In this document: positions 7,148 to 13,541 of the stretch, one piece after another | Numbering within the stretch: position 1 is the stretch's first letter | Layout of the letters: every line of letters starts with the position of its first letter | NCBI GenBank assembly: GCA_030591745.1 | Contig: JAUVAM010000025.1 | Span: 1-13,541, forward strand | From: Deltaproteobacteria bacterium | Lineage (GTDB): Bacteria > Myxococcota > B64-G9 | DNA: 13,541 nucleotides | Direction: 5' to 3' | Notes under the pieces: model-generated | Told to the model about the DNA's origin: nothing | The model's database searches: none | Seen by the model: only the letters and a program-made list of their open reading frames with translations | Translations under genes and position numbers: made by a program

Positions 7148-7257
7148 GTTGAAACCGAATCCTATTAACCGGTCCCTACTGATTACGCCCCCGGTCAGAA
7201 TCGTCCATGAAGCTCGAAGATTTCTACCAGATCACCCAGTCAACAGCAAATTTATTT
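7148..7257 (-). other. Gap between the exported-protein gene and the barrel gene
   Basis: This 110-nt gap has an AT-rich start (7245-7262) just after the stop of the exported protein, then a GC-rich stretch with a weak ACCGG/CCGGT inverted pair (about 7170-7198). I see no terminator, no strong promoter and no small gene, so readthrough from the upstream gene is plausible. Confidence 0.4.
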
Positions 7258-7836
7258 TTATTGATAAGGACTTGCCGCCGGAGGCCTGATCACGGGGGTC
7301 TCGGGCAAAGGCTTCACCGTGGGATCAATTTCCGGCACTTTGCTGTCATCCACCTCCACCTCCACCGTGGTTTTGCCCACCGCGAAGGCCAGCTCACCCA
7401 CACACTGCTCGGCCTCGGTTTTTAGTACTTTGATTTTCTGGTGTGAGATGGCCATTTTGTGAAACTCGTGGGCCGCGGTATCTCGCTCCCCTTTGGCCAC
7501 CGCTTCCTGCAAGGTGATGTCCGCTTGCTCCGAAATCCGTATCAAGCCCTTGATATTCGTCAGCTTTTCGTTGACGCAGTTGATCTTGATGACGTCTTTT
7601 TCAGCTCGCGCCTCTTTCAGCAGCCCCAATACCGTCGAAAGCACACCGCGCATCTCGCCAAGATAAGTAGAGGCGGTGCTCAATTTCTCGGAATCGGACA
7701 TCTTGGTGGCGCGATCGAAATCCACCTGGGCCTTACTTTTGGAAGCGACGTCTTCTTGCGGTGCCTGGGCAATGGCCCCAAAGGAAAACAAGGCCACGAC
7801 TAAGGCCACAAGCCCTTTCATTTTCGTCCTCAACAT
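7258..7836 (-). CDS. Exported protein of unknown function, helical with Pro-rich tail
   Basis: I do not recognise this 192-aa protein. It has a clear Sec signal peptide (about 1-25, hydrophobic GLVALVVALFSFGAIA, cleavage after AQA) and no lipobox, so it is probably periplasmic or secreted. The mature part is predicted mostly helical (SEKLSTASTYLGEMRGVLSTVLGLLKEARAEKDVIKINC and onward) with two cysteines, Cys87 and Cys145, that could form one disulfide. The last 30 or so residues are Pro-rich (VKPLPETPVIRPPAASPYQ), like a flexible linker. ATG 7836 is fixed by CGGAGGT (7842-7848) 5 nt upstream; a second Met at codon 6 is less likely. It precedes the barrel gene by 110 nt on the same strand, so a role in envelope assembly or export is a guess from context. 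Confidence 0.8.
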   Translation of the reverse strand: MLRTKMKGLVALVVALFSFGAIAQAPQEDVASKSKAQVDFDRATKMSDSEKLSTASTYLGEMRGVLSTVLGLLKEARAEKDVIKINCVNEKLTNIKGLIRISEQADITLQEAVAKGERDTAAHEFHKMAISHQKIKVLKTEAEQCVGELAFAVGKTTVEVEVDDSKVPEIDPTVKPLPETPVIRPPAASPYQ

Positions 7837-7851
7837 GGAATACCTCCGTTA

Positions 7852-7865
7852 CTGATTCCTGATTC
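7852..7865. repeat. Two tandem 7-bp repeats in the leader of the exported-protein gene
   Basis: CTGATTC occurs twice head to tail directly upstream of the RBS. A candidate -35 TTGAAA (- strand, 7882-7877) lies just before it, but no good -10 follows. This may be chance. Confidence 0.3.
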
Positions 7866-7899
7866 CGGCCCCTCAGTTTCAACCCTTAGGGCTCTGGAT

Positions 7900-7919
7900 G
7901 ATGTGAGCTCAGTCACATC
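7900..7919. promoter_or_regulatory. CRP-like palindrome TGTGA-N6-TCACA
   Basis: GATGTGA (7900-7906) and TCACATC (7913-7919) form a perfect 7-bp inverted repeat around a 6-nt centre (GCTCAG). The inner part is exactly the TGTGA-N6-TCACA consensus bound by CRP/FNR-superfamily regulators. It overlaps the last codon and stop of the giant protein gene and lies 64 bp before the exported-protein gene. The arms could also fold as an RNA hairpin, but no T-run follows on either strand. Function as an operator is inference. Confidence 0.45.
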
Positions 7920-10900
7920 TCCTTCCGGATAAGCAACTCAGAACTTTCGGCGATTGGCCCTTCCAGCTCACCATCGCTCGCCACCACAATACACTGCCAG
8001 ATATCGTTTGCTTTCGTCAAGCGGGCCGGCACCCGGTCCGTGCCCGGAGCGAACGATTGCTCCACGCCATCTTTTAACCACCGAAAGCGATAACGCACCG
8101 AATCACCATCAGGATCCACGGCCTTCCGCAGGATTTGACAACGCAGTTCCTGATTGTCCCCCGGCTTCGCTGGACCCAAATCCACCATGGGCGCGCCTGG
8201 CTTGGCGTTGGTTACTTTGATCTGGCTTGTTGTCACGGGGCCGTCGACTTGCCCATCGTTGGCCTGCACCTGACAGGTCCAACGCTGACCCCGCCGAGTC
8301 CTGGAAGAAGGCAGTGTTGCCCCCACATGCTCTGCTGTGCCTTTGGCCTTTCCTTTGAACCAGGAAAACCGATGCCTCAGCACATCCCCGTCAGGATCCG
8401 GCGTCGGCTGCAAAAGCCGACACTTCAAATCCTCTGAAGACAATGGCTTCTTGGGGAAAATCCCGGCCACAACCCGCCCTGGAGGCGAATTGCCCACGAC
8501 GACCTTGACCGTGGCGGGCGGCGAAGACTGAGAGCCATCCGAAGCCAGCACCGTGACCTGCCATTGCTGCCCTTTGCGCAAAAGACCGGCGGGAAGCTGG
8601 TTCAGCCCAGCACCGGCCGCCACACTCCGACCGTCGACCCTCCAATTCACATCCAGCGTCAAAGAATCTCCATCCGGATCGTTGCTTGCGACATCCATCA
8701 CCAGGCTGAGCTTATCCCCAACCTTGGGCTTGACCGGCTCTATCCGAATCCCGGGCATCGTGGGTGGCCGATTGCCGATGATGACTCGTGCGCTGCAGCT
8801 CGGGCCCCGAAGCTCTCCATCGTCTGCTTCGGCCACCACAAGCCAGCTTTGCCCACGCTTGACGTGTTTGCCGCCCAATCGGCCCTCGGAAAGCTTGGGC
8901 ATGGGGCGCCCATCCAAAAACCAGCGGTAATGCATGCGCAGCTTGTCATCGTCCGGGTCCAGTACCGCCTCAGCCAACTTCACCCGCAACGTTTGCCCGG
9001 TCTTGGGCTTGGCCGGATCCAATGAAACCCGGCATTTTCCCGGCGGACTGTTTTGGACCTGGAAGGACAAGCTCAAGGCCGGTGCCGAAAGCTGTCCATC
9101 GGTAGCGATGACCTGGGCTTCGTAAAGCCCATGCTTAGTCGTTTTGTCAGCGGGCAAGACAAATAAATCTTTTCCCTCCGCGACAAGACGCCCCTTCTGA
9201 CTCCAGCGCACGTCACACCAAGTCGTGTCCCCATCCGGGTCCACCGGGCCCTCTAAAACCTTGAAGACCAGGGGCTCGGTCGTGACCGGCATGGGCTTAA
9301 CCTGCTCAAGCAGCGGAGCGATGGGTGCGCTGTTGCCGATGCTCACCTCGGCCCGGGCCTCTGGTCCTGATGCATCATCGTCCGCGGCCAAAACCACGGC
9401 TTCCCATCGTTGACCTTTCCTGGTCTGCGCCGAAGACAATCGCTCGCCAGCAAACCCCGCGCCCTTCATCTCCTTGCCGTCTTTCCGCCAGCGGACCTGA
9501 TAACGAAGCGCATCAGAGTCCGAATCGCGGGCCGGCTCGAGTATTTGCACCCTCAGGTCCTGCCCGGTTTTGGGCTTCAGAGGAACGATGCGAATCTTCG
9601 GTGCCGTCGGAGGCGTGTTGACAATTTTGATGCCACCGCGAACCGACTTTCCTTCTTCGGAGCCATCGCTCGACACCACATCGACTTCGAGCTTCCCATT
9701 CTTTTTTCCAAACGACGCCGGAAGAAAAGAAGCGCTGCGGGGCACATCGAGAGGGACTCCGTCCAGACGCCAATCAAAACGATAGGAGACCCGGTCTCCG
9801 TCTGCGTCTTTCCCTGGCCTGTCCACCTGCACTTTGACCTGGTCGGTGACCCTGGGTCGTTTTGGCCTGAGGCTGACGCTCGCCGCATCGGGGGGGGTGT
9901 TGGCGATCGTCGTGCTCAACCGCGCGGCGGCACCGGAAACCTCGCTGTCATTTGGCGTCACCACGACCGTCCAACGCTCACCCTTGCGGGTTCGTTTAGC
10001 CGAAATCTTGTTGCCGTGCATGCCCTTCTGAATGCGCCTGTCTTTCAGCCAGGCGTATCGATAACGAATCCGATCCCCGTCGGGGTCGGCTGATTCTTGC
10101 TGGATGCGAACCTTCAGATCATCCCGCGTGCGCACTGGATTCGGTACCAGACTTATCGTCGGCGCAACCGGCGGCGTGTTTTGCACCCGCAGTTCTCGGC
10201 TCAGGAACTCCGGCCCGTCCGGGGAAGGAAGCAAGCCATAGCGCCAACGTTCTCCTTTACGGGTCTTTGCGGCCGGCAAAGCTCTGGCACCCAAGTGCTC
10301 TTTAACCTGCTTACCATTCCGATACCAACGAATCAGGGTCTCGGGCTCAGGATCGCCATCCATGTCGAAAAACCGATAGTCGAGGCGAAGGTTGTCCGTG
10401 GTGCTGGGATTTTCGGGCTCAAGCTTCAGGTCCACATAGCGCGGTGGATTGGAAAAGGTTCGCCCTCCATGTGCCGCGCCGCCACCTGGACTTGGCCACA
10501 CCAAGCCCAAGCTCCGCTTGCCCTTGCGCAGCATCCTGAAAACCGACACCTGTCCGTCCCGACCCACGGCCACCAACTCCCCCAAGCCATCCCCGCTCAG
10601 GTCGGCCATCAGAGGCGCCACGTCCACCCTCTCGGCAAACCTGGCCGGGAACCCGGGATACGCTCGACCATTGGCCCGCAGGACAGCCAGGCCTTTGCGC
10701 TCAGTGCCCACGGCGATCTCAAGTTTGCCGTCCGCATCCAAATCGCCGACAACCGGGGCGCTGCGCAGACGCCGGTCCAACTTCACCGGAAAGCCCTTGC
10801 GGAGCTTTCCCTTTCCGTCGATCACATAGAGCTTGCCGTCGCCCGACGAAGCGACGATCTCCACCACGCCATCACCATCAAAATCCGCCAGCGCGGGGGC

Positions 10901-11731
10901 CGAATAAATACGATAACCTGTGTCGAAAGGAAAGCCTGGGCAGGCTGAGCCATCCGCCTTGATGGCGTGGATCTTGAAGTCCTTGGAGCCAACCACGATC
11001 TCGAAACGCCCGTCGTCGTCCAAGTCCCCCAGGATCGGCTGTCCCACCATCGCAAACTTGGCCTTGTAGGGAAAACCGGCCAGTGGCTTGCCCGCGGCAG
11101 TCAAGGCATGCATACGACCCTTTTCGTCCCCCACCAGCAAAACGGGTGCCTCCCCAGGAGCCAATCTCGACCAGGTCAGCGATGTGGCCGGTGCCCCATC
11201 AATCTTCATTGACCACGCAGGCAAGCGAGCGCCCTGTTTATCCAAAGCAACGATATCGCCGGAAGCCAGGGCTGCCAAAATCGCACACTGACCCCCAGTC
11301 TTCACTTCGGCAAAAATCGGGGCCCCCACGAGCTTGCTGTTGAGCTTCTTGGGGAAAGGCGCCAAGACTTGACCGTCCAATCCAATCAAATACAAGGTGC
11401 CGTCCTTGGAACCGAAGGCAATGAAAAGAGCACCCTGCTTATCAAACCGGCCCAAGGTCAGAGGAGTCGAAACCACGGCCTCCTTGCCCAAATCCACCGG
11501 ATACCCCGCGACCGGACTGCCGTCGATCTCAAGTCCGTGGATCTGGTTGCGGCTAGCCAGCAACAACTCCAAGCGACCGTCTCCATCCAAATCGACCGCC
11601 AGGGGCGAGGCCACATCCACCGTCCCCTCAAGCTGGACGGGAAAACCACGCAAACGAGTGGCACCCATGGATTCAGTAGAGATGCCCAACAAAAGCCAAC
11701 TGGCGAAGACGAACCTCAGGACCCTGCACAT
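7913..11731 (-). CDS. Giant exported FG-GAP/VCBS propeller plus nine Ig-like repeats protein
   Basis: This 1272-aa protein has a signal peptide (about 1-24, hydrophobic FVFASWLLLGI, cleavage after SMGA). Residues about 24-420 repeat with a 47-aa period: DxDxDG loops begin at Asp47, 236, 283, 330 and 377, each followed by a short hydrophobic strand (ELLLAS, EIVVGS, EIVASS, EIAVGT, ELVAVG). Three repeats between 94 and 189 have lost the loop. This is an FG-GAP/VCBS-like calcium-binding beta-propeller of about eight repeats. Residues 432-1272 hold nine Ig-like repeats of 86-98 aa. There is no lipobox, PEP-CTERM, LPXTG or obvious type IX sorting tail, so how it is retained or released is unclear. 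ATG 11731 follows GAGGGA (11741-11746). It probably acts outside the cytoplasm as an adhesin, matrix or glycan-binding scaffold; this is inferred from architecture and the neighbouring export genes. Confidence 0.88.
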   Translation of the reverse strand: MCRVLRFVFASWLLLGISTESMGATRLRGFPVQLEGTVDVASPLAVDLDGDGRLELLLASRNQIHGLEIDGSPVAGYPVDLGKEAVVSTPLTLGRFDKQGALFIAFGSKDGTLYLIGLDGQVLAPFPKKLNSKLVGAPIFAEVKTGGQCAILAALASGDIVALDKQGARLPAWSMKIDGAPATSLTWSRLAPGEAPVLLVGDEKGRMHALTAAGKPLAGFPYKAKFAMVGQPILGDLDDDGRFEIVVGSKDFKIHAIKADGSACPGFPFDTGYRIYSAPALADFDGDGVVEIVASSGDGKLYVIDGKGKLRKGFPVKLDRRLRSAPVVGDLDADGKLEIAVGTERKGLAVLRANGRAYPGFPARFAERVDVAPLMADLSGDGLGELVAVGRDGQVSVFRMLRKGKRSLGLVWPSPGGGAAHGGRTFSNPPRYVDLKLEPENPSTTDNLRLDYRFFDMDGDPEPETLIRWYRNGKQVKEHLGARALPAAKTRKGERWRYGLLPSPDGPEFLSRELRVQNTPPVAPTISLVPNPVRTRDDLKVRIQQESADPDGDRIRYRYAWLKDRRIQKGMHGNKISAKRTRKGERWTVVVTPNDSEVSGAAARLSTTIANTPPDAASVSLRPKRPRVTDQVKVQVDRPGKDADGDRVSYRFDWRLDGVPLDVPRSASFLPASFGKKNGKLEVDVVSSDGSEEGKSVRGGIKIVNTPPTAPKIRIVPLKPKTGQDLRVQILEPARDSDSDALRYQVRWRKDGKEMKGAGFAGERLSSAQTRKGQRWEAVVLAADDDASGPEARAEVSIGNSAPIAPLLEQVKPMPVTTEPLVFKVLEGPVDPDGDTTWCDVRWSQKGRLVAEGKDLFVLPADKTTKHGLYEAQVIATDGQLSAPALSLSFQVQNSPPGKCRVSLDPAKPKTGQTLRVKLAEAVLDPDDDKLRMHYRWFLDGRPMPKLSEGRLGGKHVKRGQSWLVVAEADDGELRGPSCSARVIIGNRPPTMPGIRIEPVKPKVGDKLSLVMDVASNDPDGDSLTLDVNWRVDGRSVAAGAGLNQLPAGLLRKGQQWQVTVLASDGSQSSPPATVKVVVGNSPPGRVVAGIFPKKPLSSEDLKCRLLQPTPDPDGDVLRHRFSWFKGKAKGTAEHVGATLPSSRTRRGQRWTCQVQANDGQVDGPVTTSQIKVTNAKPGAPMVDLGPAKPGDNQELRCQILRKAVDPDGDSVRYRFRWLKDGVEQSFAPGTDRVPARLTKANDIWQCIVVASDGELEGPIAESSELLIRKEM
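7916..10438 (-). repeat. Nine tandem Ig-like repeat units (86-98 aa each) in the giant protein
   Basis: Units by residue: 432-517, 518-610, 611-704, 705-799, 800-893, 894-986, 987-1080, 1081-1174 and 1175-1272. Most open with N(T/S)PP and then show a P-x-x-P...L-x-V strand, DPDGD with small variants, a Y/F-x-W segment followed by (D)G, an LP...TRKGxxW turn and a final DG...GP. Unit 1 lacks the opening and units 3 and 5 lack the TRKG form. DPDGD is typical of calcium-binding linkers in PKD/cadherin-like folds. The units are clearly diverged, so the array is old rather than a recent amplification. The family resembles but does not exactly match PKD repeats as I know them. Confidence 0.85.
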
Positions 11732-11803
11732 GGCTGTCTATCCCTCATTTTACTAACTCGACATTTGAAGCAAACGCTCCCCCGGGCAAAAACCCCCTAC
11801 CAC

Positions 11804-12250
11804 TCACATCTTATCGGCCAATTTTTCGTTCGTCTCACGCAGACGAATACTCAACACACGGGCGATGTTGATCACCACCAGGGTAAAGCCATTCTTGTAA
11901 ACCCGTGCGAAAGAATGAAGGTTTTCGTTGGTCAAACAAAGCATGTCAACCTGAGTCTTGGCCTTGATGGAAGCGGATCGAAACTCTTTGTCGATCAAAG
12001 CCATCTCACCAAAAAAGTCCTTGGCCTTCAATACCGCAATGATGTGTTCCGACCCATCCTCGCGCCTGCGCACGACGTCCACGGAACCTTCCATCAGGAG
12101 GTAAAGGCTATCGCCCACATCTCCCTGCTCAAAGACCATCTCTCCTGGATCAAAAGAGCGAAGCTGGGTCAGGTCCGAGAGCATCTCGACTTCCTCGGGA
12201 AGCAGTCCCGCGAATAAACTGGAGGTATGAAGAACTTCCGTCTTGTTCAT
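11804..12250 (-). CDS. Stand-alone cyclic-nucleotide-binding (cNMP) domain protein
   Basis: The 148-aa product is a CRP-type cNMP-binding domain: FAGLLPEEVEML at the N-terminus, then LRSFDPGEMVFEQGDVGDSLYLLMEGSVDVV and the phosphate-binding cassette FGEMALIDKEFRSAS (80-94). Glu82 and Arg91 occupy the usual ribose- and phosphate-binding positions, so cAMP or cGMP binding is likely. After the barrel comes one C-terminal helix (to about 148), but there is no helix-turn-helix, kinase or channel domain, so it cannot act as a classic CRP by itself. The start is ATG 12250, preceded by GAGGTGG (12255-12261). The same frame stays open to about 12520, but that stretch overlaps the upstream gene and lacks family similarity. 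It lies 28 nt after the coiled-coil gene and 72 nt before the giant-protein gene, so an effector or adaptor role with one of them is plausible. Confidence 0.9.
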   Translation of the reverse strand: MNKTEVLHTSSLFAGLLPEEVEMLSDLTQLRSFDPGEMVFEQGDVGDSLYLLMEGSVDVVRRREDGSEHIIAVLKAKDFFGEMALIDKEFRSASIKAKTQVDMLCLTNENLHSFARVYKNGFTLVVINIARVLSIRLRETNEKLADKM

Positions 12251-12278
12251 CTCGCCACCTCTTCCACGGTGAGATCCG

Positions 12279-13283
12279 TCATGATCCAGACCCCATGAAG
12301 AACTCGTCAATTCGAGGATCGTCTCCGTCCGCACAGAGGCTATCCGGCGGCAAGGGTTCGATGAACTCCACCCCCCGCTGCCGCTTGACCAAGTACAAGG
12401 TCTTGGCCTTGAGATCGATGTTGTAGCCTTCCGGGTGATCGGCCAAGGACATGCAGTATGCGTCCTTGTTGCTTTCTCTTCGTGGCCAGTACAAAAACTC
12501 CTCGCCCACCAAGCAACCACACAGACCCTCGGCCTGCTGCCGATGCTTTTGAATCTTCTCCTTGAGCTCTTCCGACAGGCACCTCGCCTCGTCAGCTTCG
12601 ACCATCAACGCAGTCGCAGCCTGCTTTTGCTCTTCTGCCTGCTCAAACAAACCCTCGGCCTGTCTTCGAGCCCGTCGACTCTTCGCGCGGCGCTCGGCAA
12701 CAGACAGATTGGAGGCCATAGAACGAGCCCACAGTTGCTCCACTTCTTCCCAGAGCCGCATTTTGCGCTCATTCTCTCGCTCGTAGATGGACTGGGCTTC
12801 CCGAAACGCCCTGTCCATATCGCCCAACTCCTTCTGGCGACGTTTCATCTGCGGCAAATGATCCGCGGTCTTCTCTTTGTTGTCGCCCAACTTCTCATTC
12901 CTCTTCAACTCGTCGACCAGAGACTGCTGCGTCAACATGCGATGCTCCAAGGCACCCATGCGGTTAAAAATGTCGCTGACCGTGATTCGCTGATTTTCAA
13001 AGCTCGCGACGGCTTCATAGGAACGATTCTCAAACTCTGAAACTTCCGCCAACAACTGAGCCGCCTTGTCCTCGAGTTCACCAGCCCGGTAGAGGGTATC
13101 GATGGCATTCTTCTGGGTTTGCTCCGATCGATATTTCATCAAGCTGACTTGGGCCAGCATTTCCTCCTGTTTATCCACTGCTTGCAGCAACCGGGCCTCA
13201 GAGTCAGCCAACTTGACGAACCAAGCATTGAAATCATCCTGTTCGAGGAAGGCCTGAACTTCTCGCAACCATAGGGCCTTCAT
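12279..13283 (-). CDS. Cytoplasmic coiled-coil protein of unknown function
   Basis: I do not recognise this 334-aa family. It has no signal peptide or membrane segment. Residues about 20-250 are rich in Glu, Lys, Arg, Gln and Ala with heptad-like hydrophobics (for example LADSEARLLQAVDKQEEMLA and ELKEKIQKHRQQAEGL), suggesting long coiled coils broken by short turns near 130-145 and 190. The last 80 or so residues (from about CGCLVGEEFLYWP, 255 on) look globular: a beta-like block, YNIDLKAKTLYLVKRQRGVEFIEP, and an acidic end, with cysteines at 255, 257, 277 and 317 (CGC then scattered). ATG 13283 is set by GAGGA (13291-13295) at 7-nt spacing. Its neighbours are an AgmX/PglI-type protein upstream and the cNMP protein 28 nt downstream; the trio may form a cytoplasmic regulatory or scaffolding unit. 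Confidence 0.8.
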   Translation of the reverse strand: MKALWLREVQAFLEQDDFNAWFVKLADSEARLLQAVDKQEEMLAQVSLMKYRSEQTQKNAIDTLYRAGELEDKAAQLLAEVSEFENRSYEAVASFENQRITVSDIFNRMGALEHRMLTQQSLVDELKRNEKLGDNKEKTADHLPQMKRRQKELGDMDRAFREAQSIYERENERKMRLWEEVEQLWARSMASNLSVAERRAKSRRARRQAEGLFEQAEEQKQAATALMVEADEARCLSEELKEKIQKHRQQAEGLCGCLVGEEFLYWPRRESNKDAYCMSLADHPEGYNIDLKAKTLYLVKRQRGVEFIEPLPPDSLCADGDDPRIDEFFMGSGS

Positions 13284-13356
13284 GCCAATCTCCTCTTCAA
13301 AAAGCGGGTGCCTAAGTCCCCACCCCGGTTAAGCAACAGAGCCTGTTGAGTTTGAA

Positions 13357-13541
13357 TCATCCCCCAGGGGCCAAAATAAAGGGATAGACAACAGCCGTCT
13401 CTCCCCCGTCGGCAGGCGGGAATCGGATGGCGCGAACCCGTGCTTTGATGCAAGAGGCCAACTCCGGATCGCCCGTGGTGTTCTCCACAATCTCCACCTC
13501 GATGATTTTGCCTCCGGGATGGATCACAAAACGAATGACGA
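13357..13541 (-). CDS. AgmX/PglI C-terminal domain (TonB-like) protein, C-terminal fragment
   Basis: Only the last 60 codons are inside the window; the gene continues beyond the right edge. The visible peptide begins VIRFVIHPGGKIIEVEIVEN and runs TTGDPELASCIKARVRAIRFPP to an acidic loop and VVYPFILAPGG before the TGA. The strand-loop-strand pattern with a conserved small residue, GDPELxxCI and the R-x-FPP turn is that of the AgmX/PglI C-terminal domain, a TonB-C-like fold common in myxobacterial gliding-motility and envelope proteins. TonB-like domains usually couple inner-membrane energy to the outer membrane, so the parent protein probably spans the periplasm. The 73-nt gap to the coiled-coil gene shows no strong terminator, so co-transcription is plausible. 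Family assignment rests on this one motif. Confidence 0.7.
   Translation of the reverse strand, partial: VIRFVIHPGGKIIEVEIVENTTGDPELASCIKARVRAIRFPPADGGETAVVYPFILAPGG

Noticed and set aside
9410..10948. Long + strand open frames (227 and 283 codons) inside the giant gene
   Set aside because: They mirror the repeat-rich - strand gene and lack plausible starts or domains.
7913..11731. PEP-CTERM, LPXTG or type IX sorting signal on the giant protein
   Set aside because: The C-terminus ends SSELLIRKEM with no hydrophobic anchor or sorting motif.
12251..12520. Longer N-terminus for the cNMP protein
   Set aside because: This stretch overlaps the coiled-coil gene in another frame and shows no cNMP-domain similarity; ATG 12250 has an RBS.
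12435..13040. 201-codon + strand open frame opposite the coiled-coil gene
   Set aside because: Its Leu-rich composition is the antisense of Glu/Lys codons, a typical artefact.
1..13541. CRISPR array, insertion sequence, tRNA or rRNA
   Set aside because: No regular short direct repeats with spacers, no terminal inverted repeats with a transposase, and no tRNA or rRNA core sequences were seen.

Overview
The window looks like chromosomal DNA of a moderately GC-rich Gram-negative bacterium. The best guess is a myxobacteria-like (Myxococcota, former Deltaproteobacteria) lineage. This rests on outer-membrane and lipoprotein export genes, an AgmX/PglI-type C-terminal domain at the right edge, and a short OPX export protein paired with a separate beta-barrel. 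The lineage is inferred from gene content only; no database search was possible.

Left part (1-3154, + strand) is housekeeping. It holds the zinc-motif tail of a SEC-C protein (possibly SecA), then mtnA (methionine salvage) behind a structured 147-nt leader. Next come rplU and rpmA (ribosomal proteins L21 and L27) with a good sigma70-type promoter, a strong intrinsic terminator, and the GTPase gene obg. The rplU-rpmA-obg order is conserved in many bacteria.

Right part (3158-13541, all - strand) is one gene train that converges on obg with only 3 bp between the stop codons. In transcription order it contains: the C-terminus of an AgmX/PglI (TonB-like) protein running off the edge; a 334-aa cytoplasmic coiled-coil protein; a 148-aa stand-alone cyclic-nucleotide-binding protein; a 1272-aa exported protein with an eight-repeat FG-GAP/VCBS-like propeller and nine tandem Ig-like repeats; a 192-aa exported protein; a 414-aa outer-membrane beta-barrel; a 197-aa polysaccharide-export (OPX) lipoprotein whose TTG start overlaps the barrel stop codon; a DegT/StrS-type sugar aminotransferase; and a double-SIS GlmS/NagB-II-like sugar isomerase or deaminase.

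The last four genes fit an envelope polysaccharide pathway: amino-sugar metabolism in the cytoplasm and an OPX plus barrel exit route. The upstream genes could add a secreted matrix or adhesin protein and cyclic-nucleotide sensing. A perfect TGTGA-N6-TCACA palindrome, identical to the CRP half-site consensus, lies between the giant protein gene and the export genes. No glycosyltransferase, polymerase or flippase is visible, so any polymer must be made elsewhere. No tRNA, rRNA, CRISPR array, transposase or integrase was seen.
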